From an uncultured Hyphomicrobiales bacterium (GTDB lineage Bacteria; Pseudomonadota; Alphaproteobacteria; Rhizobiales; Ancalomicrobiaceae): 64,000 nucleotides of DNA. Each line of letters begins with the position of its first letter. The first letter of the stretch is position 1. The notes beneath the pieces are model-generated. The model was not told the DNA's origin and did not search any database. It saw nothing but the letters and a program-made list of their open reading frames with translations. The position numbers were made by a program, and so were the translations under genes. Of this stretch, positions 47,937-58,039 are shown piece by piece. The stretch is taken from the NCBI GenBank assembly GCA_903930435.1, contig CAIYYN010000054.1, forward strand, positions 186,001 to 250,000. Reading direction: 5' to 3'.

Positions 47937-48050
47937 CGGTTGCTCCCTTGGGCCACAGATATTCGCCGGTCAATAATATATGCGCCCAGCCCAACGGCGA
48001 GATATGCGCAAGAAGCTCGGGCGGGACATCATGTCCTTCGTTTCGCCGCT
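47932..48050 (-). pseudogene. 3' remnant of a Tn3-family transposase gene (tnpA)
   Basis: Read on the minus strand, the last codons give HISPLGWAHILLTGEYLW followed by PKGATA and a stop at 47932-47934, inside the left repeat. This resembles the conserved C-terminus of Tn3-family TnpA proteins (SPLGW-HI-LTG-Y-W). Upstream of about 48050 the similarity stops, so only some 35-40 codons remain. It shows that the element once carried tnpA next to this end and lost the rest by deletion. Confidence 0.8.
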
Positions 48051-48080
48051 CGGTGAGAAAATGTCGTCGCGGCATTCCAA

Positions 48081-48114
48081 TTGTCCCTATCGAAGAATAG
48101 TCTGTTTTGGACAA
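48081..48114. promoter_or_regulatory. Candidate resolvase recombination subsite (res)
   Basis: TTGTCC (48081-48086) and GGACAA (48109-48114) face each other across 22 bases, and CTAT/ATAG repeats lie between. Another GGGACAG is at 48171-48177. Tn3-type res sites are built from inverted TGTC-like 12-mers located before the resolvase gene, as here. Not proven. Confidence 0.35.
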
Positions 48115-48168
48115 CAATCGCCCTGCACAAATCAAGGCTTTCCGGCACCAAAATCCACGAGGGTTCAA

Positions 48169-48702
48169 TTGGGACAGCGCGCCGCCATTTATTGCCGCGT
48201 TTCGACCGCCGACCAGTCATGCGAGCGACAAGAGCGCGACCTGACGGCGTTTGCCGGTCGCGCCGGTAACGAGGTGGTGGGAAAATTCAAGGAGACGGGT
48301 TCCGGCGCAAAACTCGAGCGGGCCGAGCGCCGCAAAATCATGGCGCTTGCACAGGAACGGCAGATTGATATGATCCTGGTGATCGAGCTTTCGCGGTGGG
48401 GGCGCTCAACGATCGACCTCCTCAATACCTTACGAGAGCTGGAAAGCTGGAAGGTTTCGGTGATTGCCATGAACGGCATGGCATTCGATTTGTCGTTGCC
48501 GCATGGCCGTATGCTGGCGACGTTTGTCTCCGACATCGCGGAATTTGAACGCGACCTCATCAGCGAGCGAGTGAAATCAGGCATGGCCGCCGCAAAGGCA
48601 CGGGGCAAGAGGCTGGGCCGCCAAACAGGGGAACGCCCTAAATCAGACAGGCTCGCACCGAAGGTCATGGCATCGGTCGCCGAAGGCCGAAGCTACCGCT
48701 GA
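48169..48702 (+). CDS. Serine resolvase, cut short by in-frame TGA
   Basis: 177-aa catalytic part of a Tn3-type serine recombinase. N-terminus GQRAAIYCRVSTADQSCERQ with nucleophile Ser12; then LSRWGRSTIDLLNTLRELE and FVSDIAEFERDLISERVKSG. The TTG at 48169 follows GAGG and gives the usual length. The frame hits TGA at 48700-48702 and then continues for 34 codons reading IARDLGISKNTVNEVVRRQR, which is the missing C-terminal helix-turn-helix, to a TGA at 48802-48804. A TGG to TGA change is likely. Without the helix-turn-helix it should not bind res normally. Confidence 0.85.
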   Translation: MGQRAAIYCRVSTADQSCERQERDLTAFAGRAGNEVVGKFKETGSGAKLERAERRKIMALAQERQIDMILVIELSRWGRSTIDLLNTLRELESWKVSVIAMNGMAFDLSLPHGRMLATFVSDIAEFERDLISERVKSGMAAAKARGKRLGRQTGERPKSDRLAPKVMASVAEGRSYR

Positions 48703-48805
48703 ATCGCCCGTGATCTCGGTATCAGCAAGAACACCGTCAATGAGGTTGTCCGGCGTCAGCGTGTCAACACCTGTACCCTGGAAGACATGGTTCCGGAGAA
48801 ATGAA

Positions 48806-49600
48806 GTGACCGATCAAGCCCATGCTGATGTAGCGGCGCGCTGGAATGAGAATGCCCACCAATGGACTAGTGATGTTCGCAATGGGTACGACGTCTACCG
48901 CGATCTATTTACGTTCCCTGCCTTCCTCCAGTTTTTGCCGACATTGGAAGGCCTCGACGTTATGGATTTCGGTTGCGGTGAAGGCTCTAATACCCGCCGC
49001 CTAGCGCTGATGGGTGCGCGTATGACCGGCATCGATATTTCGGAGCGCATGATCGATCTTGCTCGCCAAGTCGAGAAGGATGATCCTGCCGGCATATACT
49101 ATAAGATTGCATCGTATAGTTCTGATACGGGATTCCCCAAGGCGTCCTTTGACGCCGTCATCTCCACAATGGCGTTAATGGACGGCCCTGATTTCCAAGG
49201 CGCAATGCACGAAGCTTTTCGCCTTGTTCGCCCAGGGGGCTTCGTTGCATTCAGCATTATCCATCCGTGTTTTATAACTCCGGGACTGCAGTGGCAAAAG
49301 GATGAGAACGGTCAGACGATTGGCTTGCGCGTCGCGCGCTATTTTGATGGCGCCAGCTTTACCGAAAACTGGAAATTCGGTGACAGACCAAAGCATGAAA
49401 ACGTGGAGCCATTTGCCGTGCCTCGTTTTCCGAGGACGATCAGCGACTATCTTAATGCGGTTGTAACCGCCGGTTTCCGTATAAAACGGATTGAGGAGCC
49501 CCAACCGACGGATAAGGCATGCGAGGCGGTTCCACGATTTAGACGATGGCGCGATCTCGGCGCTTTCTTACTATTGGTATTGGCGGAGCATCCCGAATAG
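48806..49600 (+). CDS. Class I SAM-dependent methyltransferase (transposon passenger)
   Basis: 264-aa methyltransferase with motif I DVMDFGCGEGSNTRRLALMG, then GIDISERMIDLARQ, SFDAVISTMALMD and HEAFRLVRPGGFVAFSI. It resembles the UbiE/BioC-type fold; substrate unknown. GTG start at 48806, with GGAG upstream, one base after the end of the restored resolvase frame, so the genes were once translationally coupled. Codon use is more AT-rich than the chromosome. It lies inside the Tn3-type element, which has no other obvious cargo. Confidence 0.85.
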   Translation: MTDQAHADVAARWNENAHQWTSDVRNGYDVYRDLFTFPAFLQFLPTLEGLDVMDFGCGEGSNTRRLALMGARMTGIDISERMIDLARQVEKDDPAGIYYKIASYSSDTGFPKASFDAVISTMALMDGPDFQGAMHEAFRLVRPGGFVAFSIIHPCFITPGLQWQKDENGQTIGLRVARYFDGASFTENWKFGDRPKHENVEPFAVPRFPRTISDYLNAVVTAGFRIKRIEEPQPTDKACEAVPRFRRWRDLGAFLLLVLAEHPE

Positions 49601-49633
49601 CCGTTTTTTGAGCGTATTCGCAGAGTCACCAGT

Positions 49634-49671
49634 CTTAAGGTGTCATTCCGCCCCCAGCCGGAACCGACCCG
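49634..49671 (-). repeat. Right terminal inverted repeat (38 bp)
   Basis: Read inwards on the minus strand it starts CGGGTCGGTTCCGG and ends GACACCTTAAG. The outermost base is C instead of G. It ends 5 bases before the right target duplication is complete and 13 bases before the mutS stop. Confidence 0.9.
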
Positions 49672-49676
49672 TGATA
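49672..49676. repeat. Target site duplication, right copy
   Basis: TGATA, identical to 47894-47898. It lies between the right repeat and the end of mutS. Confidence 0.9.
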
Positions 49677-49684
49677 GCCCGCCA

Positions 49685-52441
49685 TCAATCCAATGACAGC
49701 GCACGTGCTTTTGCCTTGAGATCATAGATGAGTTGCAGGGCTTCACGCGGCGAGAAATCGTCGGGCACAATCGACTGAAGCTCTTCGATGAAGCCTTTGA
49801 CCTCGTCCGGCACAACGGATCTTACCATTGGTGCCTGTGTCGATGGGGCAGGGCGACCCGTTGAAAACAGCGGCAAATCATCAATCAGTGCGGCAGCTGG
49901 CCGTTTCCGGTCGTGCTCTTCCAGCTGTTTCAGCACCTGCTTGGCACGCTCGATGACCTGTCCGGGCAATCCCGCCAGCCGCGCCACCTGGATGCCATAG
50001 GACCGATCTGCGGCACCGGGCACAATTTCATGCAGGAAGACCACGTCACCGCGCCATTCGCGTACCTTGACCGTCACATTTGCGACGCGTGGCAGGCGGT
50101 CGGCGAGAGTCGTCAGCTCGTGATAATGCGTGGCAAACAGCGCCCGGCATCGATTGACCGCGTTCAGATGTTCGATGGTGCCCCAGGCAATCGACAGCCC
50201 GTCGAACGTGGCGGTTCCCCGACCGATTTCATCGAGAATGACGAGCGATCGGCGGGTGGCCTGGTTCAGGATCGCCGCTGTCTCGACCATCTCGACCATG
50301 AAGGTCGATCGACCGCGCGCCAGATCATCGGCGGCCCCGACACGACTGAACAGGCGGTCGACAATGCCAATGCGCGCCGAGGCCGCGGGTACGAAGCTGC
50401 CCGCCTGGGCAAGAATGGCGATCAGGGCGTTCTGGCGCAGGAAGGTCGATTTGCCGCCCATGTTCGGGCCGGTGACAATGATCAGGCGGCCATCGGGCTT
50501 TGTGTTGGCACTGAGGCTCGGCAGGGGGCCGAGGTCGCAGGCATTGGCGACAAAGGCTTCGCCACCCTCACGCCTCAGCACCTGTTCAACGACGGGATGG
50601 CGACCGCCTTCAATGGCAAAATCGAGGGATTGATCGACATGCGGGCGGGTGTAACCCTCGGCATCAGCCAATTCGGCCAGACCGGCCGTCACGTCGATGG
50701 CCGCCAGCGCGTCGGCTGCCGCCAGAATCCGGTCGCCCTCATCGAGCACGCGCTGGCCGAGATCGGCAAAGATCTCCAGTTCCAGCCCAATCGACCGATC
50801 ACCGGCAGAGGCTATCCGTGCTTCGATGTCGGCAAGTTCGGTGGTTGTGAACCGCATCGCATTGGCAAGCGTCTGGCGATGGATGAAGCGACCGACATGG
50901 GGGGCAGCCAGCAATTTCTCGCCATTTTGCTGCGACACGTCGATGAAATAGCCGAGCACATTGTTGTATTTGATTTTCAGCAATCTGATGCCGGTCTCGG
51001 CGGCATAGGCGGTTTCCAGCTCGGCAATCGTCCGTCTGGAATTGGCACTGAGCCCGCGCGTGTCATCGAGATTGGCGGAATAGCCCGATCTGACAAAGCC
51101 ACCGTCGCGCTTGTTGAGTGGCAGATCATCGGCCAATGCTGCCTGCAAGACGGCGGCGAGATCGGCGGGCGCGTCGATCAAACGCCTGGCTGCGTTCCGC
51201 AAGGCGTCCGGCAGGTCGGAGATGCCGGACAATTGCTCGCCGATCATGGCAGCACCGATCAGACCCGACGCAATGGCGCCGAGATCACGCGGACCAGCAC
51301 GATCAAGTCCCAAGCGGCCAAGCGGTCGCGCCATGTCCGGGGCCGATTTCAAAAAATCGCGCAAACGTGCCCGCAAGAGGGGTTCATTGAGCAGGAAGCC
51401 GACAGCGTCCAGTCGCGCGATAATTTCGGCAGGCTCGGTTGAGGGTCCGGCCAACCGCTCGGCCAGAAGCCGTTGTCCCGGGCCGGTCACGGTGCGATCA
51501 ACAGCGGCGAGCAGGCTGGCCCGCCGGTCGCCGGTCAGCGACCGCGTGATTTCCAGATTGACCCGCGTGGAGGCATCAATCGCCATGATCCGGCTGGCAT
51601 CGTCGCGGGTGGGTGGTTGCAGGCGGGCCTTCTTGCCGAACTGGGTTTTCTCGATGTAGGCGATGATGCCGGACGCCGCCGCCAGTTCGGCGCGGGTCAT
51701 CTGGCCGAACCCGTCGACGGTTGCCACCTCGAAATAATGCGCAATCCGGTCTGCAGCCGTTGCCACATCGAAGATCGCTGGCGGCATCGGAGTGACGGCC
51801 TTGTAACCGCGCCAGAGCGGTTTCAGGTCCGGGTCGTCGAACAGGCGATCCGGCACGACGATTTCGCTGGCGTCGATGCGGGCCAGTTCAGCACCAAGCC
51901 CGGTGAGTGCACATTCGCCGATCCGGAACGACCCCGTCGACATGTCGATCCAGGCCAAACCGAATGTTGCTGCGTCGTCTGCGGCCGCTTTGACGCGGGC
52001 GACGACGAGCAGGTGATTGGCGCGGGCGGGGTCGAGGAGCGTGTCCTCGGTAATGGTGCCGGGGGTCACGAGGCGAGTGACGTCCCGCCGCACCACAGCC
52101 TTGGAACCGCGTTTGCGGGCTTCCGCCGGATCTTCGAGCTGTTCGCAGACGGCAACGCGAAATCCGAGCGCGATCAATCTTTGCAGATATTCATCTGATC
52201 GGCTGACAGGGACGCCACACATCGGGATGTCTTGTCCCATGTGCTTGCCGCGCTTTGTCAGGGTAATCCCGAGCGCGCGTGACGCCTCGACGGCATCGTC
52301 AAAGAACAGCTCGAAGAAGTCCCCCATCCGGTAGAACAGGAGACTGTCGGGATTGGCTGTCTTGATCTCGATATATTGCTCCATCACCGGCGTGGCGCGC
52401 TGGAGGGAAGCATCGATTTCGGGCACGGGCGTTTCGGTCAT
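49685..52441 (-). CDS. mutS: DNA mismatch repair protein MutS
   Basis: 918-aa mismatch-recognition ATPase, somewhat longer than the E. coli protein. The mismatch-binding N-terminus has [20 protein letters not shown] and [11 protein letters not shown]; the phenylalanine-x-glutamate wedge is FFELF. The ATPase has [20 protein letters not shown] and [16 protein letters not shown]-terminal tail includes the region before [15 protein letters not shown]. It converges with the Tn3-type element and is divergent from maeB. Confidence 0.97.
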   Translation of the reverse strand: MTETPVPEIDASLQRATPVMEQYIEIKTANPDSLLFYRMGDFFELFFDDAVEASRALGITLTKRGKHMGQDIPMCGVPVSRSDEYLQRLIALGFRVAVCEQLEDPAEARKRGSKAVVRRDVTRLVTPGTITEDTLLDPARANHLLVVARVKAAADDAATFGLAWIDMSTGSFRIGECALTGLGAELARIDASEIVVPDRLFDDPDLKPLWRGYKAVTPMPPAIFDVATAADRIAHYFEVATVDGFGQMTRAELAAASGIIAYIEKTQFGKKARLQPPTRDDASRIMAIDASTRVNLEITRSLTGDRRASLLAAVDRTVTGPGQRLLAERLAGPSTEPAEIIARLDAVGFLLNEPLLRARLRDFLKSAPDMARPLGRLGLDRAGPRDLGAIASGLIGAAMIGEQLSGISDLPDALRNAARRLIDAPADLAAVLQAALADDLPLNKRDGGFVRSGYSANLDDTRGLSANSRRTIAELETAYAAETGIRLLKIKYNNVLGYFIDVSQQNGEKLLAAPHVGRFIHRQTLANAMRFTTTELADIEARIASAGDRSIGLELEIFADLGQRVLDEGDRILAAADALAAIDVTAGLAELADAEGYTRPHVDQSLDFAIEGGRHPVVEQVLRREGGEAFVANACDLGPLPSLSANTKPDGRLIIVTGPNMGGKSTFLRQNALIAILAQAGSFVPAASARIGIVDRLFSRVGAADDLARGRSTFMVEMVETAAILNQATRRSLVILDEIGRGTATFDGLSIAWGTIEHLNAVNRCRALFATHYHELTTLADRLPRVANVTVKVREWRGDVVFLHEIVPGAADRSYGIQVARLAGLPGQVIERAKQVLKQLEEHDRKRPAAALIDDLPLFSTGRPAPSTQAPMVRSVVPDEVKGFIEELQSIVPDDFSPREALQLIYDLKAKARALSLD

Positions 52442-52689
52442 GGCCGGTCAAACTATAGCAAGGGTGGTCAAAGTTGAACCGTCGAACACAGTCTGACGGG
52501 CCAAGATCGGGGGAAAACGCGTTCTGATCCGCCCATTTTGTCGTCTGACAGCGTGATCCAATCGATTTTATTCGGCTGGCACGAAGGTCAGGCTTGAGAC
52601 ACGGGCACTGGACCGATAAAGCAGATGAGCAACAGGATAAAAGAGCGGCCTGCCCCTTTGGGGAAAGACTGCCTTCAGGGAGGTTACGC

Positions 52690-54981
52690 ATGTCTGATAC
52701 ACCCAAGAAGCCAGCTGGGGGAAAAACCCGTGTTTCCGTGACCGATCAGGAAGCACTGGATTTCCATTCGCGCGGCAAGCCGGGCAAGCTTGAGATCGTA
52801 CCGACCAAGCCAATGGCGACCCAGCGCGATCTGTCGCTGGCCTATTCGCCGGGTGTTGCAGTTCCCGTTCGCGAAATCGCCCGCGATCCCTCCCTCTCCT
52901 ATGACTACACGAGCCGGGGCAATCTGGTTGCCGTGATCTCCAATGGCACGGCTATCCTCGGGCTAGGCAATCTCGGTGCGCTCGCCTCCAAGCCGGTCAT
53001 GGAAGGCAAGGCCGTCCTGTTCAAGCGGTTTGCCGACGTTGATTCGATCGATCTGGAAATCGATACGGAAGATGCTGACGCCTTCATCGCCGCGGTGCGT
53101 CACCTTGGACCGTCGTTTGGCGGCATCAATCTTGAAGATATCAAGGCGCCTGAGTGTTTCATCATTGAGAGCCGCCTGCGCGAACTGATGGATATCCCGG
53201 TTTTCCATGATGACCAGCACGGAACCGCGATCATCGCGACCGCTGGCATCATCAACGCCCTGCATCTGACCGGACGCGATGTCGCGACTACGAAATTCGT
53301 CTGCAATGGTGCTGGTGCGGCTGGCATCGCCTGTATCGAGCTGATCAAGGCTTTCGGCGTTCCGCACGAAAACGTCATCCTCTGCGATACCAAGGGCGTG
53401 GTCTTCAAGGGCCGCACTGAGGGCATGAACCAGTGGAAATCCGCCCATGCGGTGGAAACCGGCAAGCGTTCGCTGGCTGATGCGCTTGATGGGGCAGATG
53501 TTTTCCTGGGGCTGTCGATCAAGGGTGCGCTGACCCCGGATATGGTCCGGTCGATGGCCGCCCAGCCGATCATCTTTGCCATGGCCAATCCCGATCCGGA
53601 AATCACGCCGGAAGAGGTGGCTGAAATTCGCGATGACGCGATCATGGCAACCGGGCGGTCCGATTATCCCAACCAGATCAACAATGTGCTCGGCTTCCCC
53701 TATATATTCCGGGGTGCGCTCGATGTGCGGGCAAGCCAGATCGACGAAGGCATGAAGGTCGCCGCTGCCAAGGCGCTTGCCGCGCTCGCCCGCGAGGACG
53801 TGCCAGATGCGGTGGTCGCCGCCTATGGCGGCGCGCGTCCAAAGTTCGGCCCGAACTATATCATTCCGGTTCCCTTCGATCCCCGGCTCCTGTCGGCGAT
53901 CCCGCCAGCCGTCGCGGCTGCGGCAATGGAGTCCGGCGTGGCCCGTCGCCGGATCGATGATCTGGAAGCCTATGCAAGGTCCCTGTCGGCGCGCCGCGAT
54001 CCGATTGCCGGAACGCTTGGCGGTATCTTCACGCAGTTGCGCGAGCAGCCGCGCCGGGTGGTGTTTGCCGAAGGCGAGGAGGAACAGGTCATCCGCGCAG
54101 CCGTCTCATTCGATGCGCAGGGCCTCGGCACGCCGATCCTGATCGGTCGAGAAGACCGCGTACGCCAATCGGCAGCGAATGCCGGGATTGAACTCAAATC
54201 CTCGATCGAGATCCACAATGCGTCGCTGTCGGTCAAGAACGCGACCTACACTGAGTTCCTCTACAAACGCTTGCAGAGAAAAGGCTTTCTGCTGCGTGAC
54301 TGCCAGCGCCTCGTCAACACCGAGCGCAATTATTTCGCCGCCCTCATGGTCGCACATGGCGATGCGGACGCGATGGTCTCCGGCGTGACACGCCATACGG
54401 CCAGCGTGCTGGGCGATGTCCGGCGCGTCATCGATGCCAAGCCCGGGCATCGCGTGATCGGTGTTTCGCTCGTCCTGTCACGTGGGCATACGGTGCTCGT
54501 CGCCGATACCGTGATCACCGAAATGCCCGATGGTCCCGATCTCGCGGAAATCGCGATTGAAGCGGCTGCGGCTGCCCGCCGTCTCGGCATGACGCCACGG
54601 GTGGCGCTGGTCGCCTATTCCACCTTCGGCCAGCCGCCGGGCGAACGGGCAGCCAAGGTTCAGGAAGCCGTCGCGATCCTCGACCAGCGCGGCGTGGACT
54701 TTGAATATGATGGCGAAATGTCAGCGGACGTTGCTCTCGATGCCGCCAAGATGGCCGCGCATCCCTTCTGTCGCCTGACGGGTCCAGCCAACGTGCTCGT
54801 GATGCCCGCGCTGCATTCTGCGGCCATCTCGACCCGGATGCTGCAGGAACTCGGCGGCGCGACCGTGATCGGTCCGCTGGTTGTCGGACTGGCGAAGTCC
54901 GTCCAGATCGTCTCGCTCGGGTCGCGCGACAGCGACATCGTCAACATGGCAGCGATCGCTGCGTATAATGTGAACGCGTGA
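52690..54981 (+). CDS. maeB: NADP-dependent malic enzyme with phosphotransacetylase-like domain
   Basis: 763-aa cytosolic enzyme converting malate to pyruvate and CO2. The malic enzyme part (about 1-430) has [27 protein letters not shown] and [20 protein letters not shown]. The C-terminal phosphotransacetylase-like part (about 440-763) has [20 protein letters not shown]; such domains are usually regulatory. The ATG at 52690 has GGAGG upstream. Divergent from mutS across a 250-base gap; followed by a strong terminator. Confidence 0.95.
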   Translation: MSDTPKKPAGGKTRVSVTDQEALDFHSRGKPGKLEIVPTKPMATQRDLSLAYSPGVAVPVREIARDPSLSYDYTSRGNLVAVISNGTAILGLGNLGALASKPVMEGKAVLFKRFADVDSIDLEIDTEDADAFIAAVRHLGPSFGGINLEDIKAPECFIIESRLRELMDIPVFHDDQHGTAIIATAGIINALHLTGRDVATTKFVCNGAGAAGIACIELIKAFGVPHENVILCDTKGVVFKGRTEGMNQWKSAHAVETGKRSLADALDGADVFLGLSIKGALTPDMVRSMAAQPIIFAMANPDPEITPEEVAEIRDDAIMATGRSDYPNQINNVLGFPYIFRGALDVRASQIDEGMKVAAAKALAALAREDVPDAVVAAYGGARPKFGPNYIIPVPFDPRLLSAIPPAVAAAAMESGVARRRIDDLEAYARSLSARRDPIAGTLGGIFTQLREQPRRVVFAEGEEEQVIRAAVSFDAQGLGTPILIGREDRVRQSAANAGIELKSSIEIHNASLSVKNATYTEFLYKRLQRKGFLLRDCQRLVNTERNYFAALMVAHGDADAMVSGVTRHTASVLGDVRRVIDAKPGHRVIGVSLVLSRGHTVLVADTVITEMPDGPDLAEIAIEAAAAARRLGMTPRVALVAYSTFGQPPGERAAKVQEAVAILDQRGVDFEYDGEMSADVALDAAKMAAHPFCRLTGPANVLVMPALHSAAISTRMLQELGGATVIGPLVVGLAKSVQIVSLGSRDSDIVNMAAIAAYNVNA

Positions 54982-55003
54982 GGGGTGTATGGTCCAAAAC
55001 AGT

Positions 55004-55034
55004 AGGTGCCGGCGCCCGGCACCTTTCTTGTTTT
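55004..55034 (+). terminator. Rho-independent terminator after maeB
   Basis: AGGTGCCGG (55004-55012), loop CGC, CCGGCACCT (55016-55024), then TTCTTGTTTT. A 9-bp GC-rich stem with a U-rich tail, 23 bases after the maeB stop. Confidence 0.85.
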
Positions 55035-55045
55035 ATCCACATCTT

Positions 55046-55061
55046 TGTTTCACGTGAAAAC
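55046..55061. promoter_or_regulatory. parS-like site 6
   Basis: TGTTTCACGTGAAAAC: the left arm and centre match the parS consensus exactly and the last bases differ. It lies between maeB and glnD, about 31 kb right of the probable origin, the most distant of the six. Confidence 0.55.
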
Positions 55062-55194
55062 ATCGCCAGCCCCAAAATACCGGCTGATCCGCTCATGATT
55101 CAGCAGGGGTTTTGCTTTATAACGAGCCCATGACAACGCAAGCGCGGCGGTTTTCAGCCGTTCGCTTGCCCATTGGCCCGGAGACGCCCGCGAG

Positions 55195-57957
55195 ATGAAC
55201 GCGCCCTTGCGCATGGATAGTTTGATTGACGTGGATGCCCTCAGGCGTCAGCTGTTTGATCTGGTCGCCGAGGGTGAGACCGGCGGTAGCCCGGCGATCC
55301 GCTCACAAGTTCTGGGCATTCTGAAAGCGGTGAAGGCCGAGTCGCGCAGTTCCGTGGAAGCCTTGCTGCGGGTCGAGAAATCCGGTTCGCGCTGCGCCGA
55401 GCGGCTCTCATTCGTGCAGGACCAGATCATCCGCGTGATCTATGACTTCGCGGTCGCCCATGTCTACCCGGTCAAGAATCCCTCGTCGGCTGAGCGGATG
55501 ACGGTTGTCGCCGTCGGTGGCTATGGTCGATCGACGCTGGCTCCCGGATCCGACATCGATCTCCTGTTTCTGCTGCCCTACAAGCAGACGCCATGGGGCG
55601 AGAGCGTCATCGAATATATCCTCTATATGCTTTGGGATCTTGGCTTCAAGGTCGGGCATGCCAGCCGCAACGTCGACGAATGTATCCGCCTGTCGCTCAG
55701 TGATGTGACGATCCGCACCGCAATCCTTGAGGCGCGTTATCTCTGGGGCGAGCGACCGCTGTTTGACGAATTGGCCCAGCGCTTTGATCAAGAGGTGGTC
55801 AAAGGTAGCGGTGCCGAGTTTATCGCGACCAAACTGGCCGAACGCGACGAGCGCCATCGTCGGCAGGGTGGGTCCCGCTATCTCGTGGAACCCAATATCA
55901 AGGAAGGCAAGGGCGGCCTGCGCGATTTGCAGACGCTCTACTGGATCGCGAAATACTTCTATCAAGTGAAAAACCCCGTCGATCTCATCGAGATTGGTGT
56001 GTTCTCGAAGGCCGAGTACGCACGCTTCAAGCGATGCGACGACTTCCTGTGGGCGATCCGGTGCCACATGCATTTTCTGACGGGCCGGTCGGAGGAACGC
56101 CTGTCCTTTGACCTGCAGCGCGAGATTGCTGCCCGGCTTGGCTATGATGATCGGGCCGGGATGCGGTCGGTCGAGCGGTTCATGAAGCATTATTTCCTCA
56201 TGGCCAAGGATGTCGGCGATCTCACGTTGATCATCTGTGCCGCGCTTGAGGAACAGCACGTCAAGCAGGTCCCGGTTCTGAACCGCCTGTTGAAGCGCTT
56301 TACCCGGAAGAAGCATCGGGAGGTCAGTGGCGCCTCGGACTTTGTCCTTGAAACCAGCCGCATCAATGTCGCTGACGAATCCGTTTTTGTCCGCGATCCC
56401 GTCAATCTCATTCGCATTTTTCAGCTGGCCGACAAGGAAAACGTCGGCTTGCACCCGCAAGCCCTGCAGATGATCTCGCGGTCGCTGAAGCTGATTACGG
56501 ACGAGATCCGCGAGGACAAGGAAGCCAATCGGCTGTTTCTGGAAATCCTGACATCCAGGAACGAGCCGGAGACGGTGCTTCGGCGGATGAACGAGACCGG
56601 CGTGCTGGGGCGGTTTGTGCCCGAATTCGGCAAGGTCGTGGCGATGATGCAGTTCAACATGTATCATCACTATACCGTCGACGAACATCTGATCCGCACG
56701 CTCGGCGAAATCTCGGCCATCGAAAAGGGACGACGCGGATCTGAACTACCGCTCGCAACCTCGATCCTGCCCGGCATCCAGAACCGGCGCGTGCTGTTCG
56801 TCTCGCTGTTTCTGCACGATATCGGCAAGGGTCGGGCTGAGGATCATTCGATTGTCGGGGCGCGGATTGCCCGCAAGCTGTGTCCGCGTTTCGGCCTGAC
56901 GCCCGCCGAAACCGATACAGTCGTCTGGCTGATCGAGCAGCATCTCACGATGAGCGTGATTGCGACCAGCCGCGATCTCAATGATCGCAAGACGATCCGA
57001 GACTTCGCAGAAATCGTGCAAAGCCCGGAACGCCTGAAACTGCTTCTCTTGCTGACGGTTGCGGATATCCGGGCCGTCGGGCCGGGCGTCTTCAATGGCT
57101 GGAAAGGCCAATTGTTGCGCACGCTCTATTACGAAACAGAGCCCTATCTGGCCGGTGGCCACAGCCAGATCTCGCGTGACCAGCGCGTCGCCGCTGCCAA
57201 GCGCGAATTGGCGGAAAGCCTGAAGGGCTGGAAAAAAGCCGAACTCGACGCCTATATCGAGCGGCATTATGCGCCCTACTGGCTGCGGGTTGACCTGCCG
57301 CGCAAGATTGCACACGCCAATTTCATCCGCACGCTCGATGCAAAGTCCCAGCAACTGGCGACGAGCGTCACACCGCGCGCCTTTGAGGGCGTGACGGAAA
57401 TCACGGTGCTGGCCAATGACCATCCAAGGCTGCTGTCGACCATTGCAGGGGCATGCGCGGTGGCCGGTGCCAATATCGTCGACGCGCAGATCTACACGAC
57501 GATGGACGGCCTGGCGCTCGACACCATCTTTGTCAGTCGCGAATTCACCGATGATCTCGACGAGGAGCGGCGCGGTTCGCGTGTCTCCAGCCTCATTGAG
57601 AAGACCTTGGCCGGACGGGAGCGCTTGCCGGAACAGATCGAGCGCAAGGCGCTGACCAAACCGCGCCTGAAGGCCTTTCAATTGCCGACGGATGTGATCG
57701 TCAACAATTCCTGGTCGGACCGGTTCACGGTCATCGAAGTATCGGGCCTTGACCGGCACGGTCTGCTCTATGACTTGACCCGGGCGATCTCGGATCTGTC
57801 GCTGAACATCGCCTCGGCGCATGTCGCCACCTTTGGCGAGCGGGCCGTCGACGTCTTCTATGTCACGGATCTCTTCGGGCTCAAGGTTGAAACGCGCAGC
57901 CGGGAACGGACGATCCGCGAAAAGCTGATCAAGGCATTTGATGGTGCCAGCGCGTAG
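55195..57957 (+). CDS. glnD: Bifunctional uridylyltransferase/uridylyl-removing enzyme GlnD
   Basis: 920-aa nitrogen sensor that uridylylates PII proteins under nitrogen limitation and reverses it under excess. The nucleotidyltransferase domain has VAVGGYGRSTLAPGSDIDLL; the HD domain has FLHDIGKGRAEDHS; two ACT domains follow (EITVLANDHPRLLSTIAGAC and FTVIEVSGLDRHGLLYDL), which sense glutamine. Length fits rhizobial GlnD. Upstream of murJ with an 82-base gap. Confidence 0.96.
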   Translation: MNAPLRMDSLIDVDALRRQLFDLVAEGETGGSPAIRSQVLGILKAVKAESRSSVEALLRVEKSGSRCAERLSFVQDQIIRVIYDFAVAHVYPVKNPSSAERMTVVAVGGYGRSTLAPGSDIDLLFLLPYKQTPWGESVIEYILYMLWDLGFKVGHASRNVDECIRLSLSDVTIRTAILEARYLWGERPLFDELAQRFDQEVVKGSGAEFIATKLAERDERHRRQGGSRYLVEPNIKEGKGGLRDLQTLYWIAKYFYQVKNPVDLIEIGVFSKAEYARFKRCDDFLWAIRCHMHFLTGRSEERLSFDLQREIAARLGYDDRAGMRSVERFMKHYFLMAKDVGDLTLIICAALEEQHVKQVPVLNRLLKRFTRKKHREVSGASDFVLETSRINVADESVFVRDPVNLIRIFQLADKENVGLHPQALQMISRSLKLITDEIREDKEANRLFLEILTSRNEPETVLRRMNETGVLGRFVPEFGKVVAMMQFNMYHHYTVDEHLIRTLGEISAIEKGRRGSELPLATSILPGIQNRRVLFVSLFLHDIGKGRAEDHSIVGARIARKLCPRFGLTPAETDTVVWLIEQHLTMSVIATSRDLNDRKTIRDFAEIVQSPERLKLLLLLTVADIRAVGPGVFNGWKGQLLRTLYYETEPYLAGGHSQISRDQRVAAAKRELAESLKGWKKAELDAYIERHYAPYWLRVDLPRKIAHANFIRTLDAKSQQLATSVTPRAFEGVTEITVLANDHPRLLSTIAGACAVAGANIVDAQIYTTMDGLALDTIFVSREFTDDLDEERRGSRVSSLIEKTLAGRERLPEQIERKALTKPRLKAFQLPTDVIVNNSWSDRFTVIEVSGLDRHGLLYDLTRAISDLSLNIASAHVATFGERAVDVFYVTDLFGLKVETRSRERTIREKLIKAFDGASA

Positions 57958-58039
57958 CTGGCCGCTATCAAAAACGGCAGGCCTTTGATATCACGGCAAG
58001 CCACGCATCGCGCGAGCGATCCACGAGCGACAGGGACCC

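Larger units (their letters stand above)
47899..49671. mobile_element. Tn3-family transposon relic with resolvase and methyltransferase
   Basis: A 1773-bp element bounded by 38-bp inverted repeats that begin GGGG (CGGG at the right end) and finish TAAG, the Tn3-family form. The flanks carry a perfect 5-bp duplication TGATA. Contents from left: a fragment of the tnpA 3' end (minus strand), a possible res region, a serine resolvase gene broken by an in-frame TGA, and a methyltransferase passenger. No intact transposase, so it is non-autonomous. It inserted between the acyltransferase gene and mutS; joined across one TGATA, the two genes would be about 12 bases apart. Confidence 0.9.

Noticed and set aside
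49913-51442. Long open frame (about 509 codons) on the plus strand opposite mutS
   Set aside because: It lies wholly antisense to a clear mutS, has no recognisable domain, and such long antisense frames are common in high-GC coding sequence.
55408-56688. Open frame of about 426 codons on the minus strand opposite glnD
   Set aside because: Antisense to glnD nucleotidyltransferase and linker regions, without any family motif.
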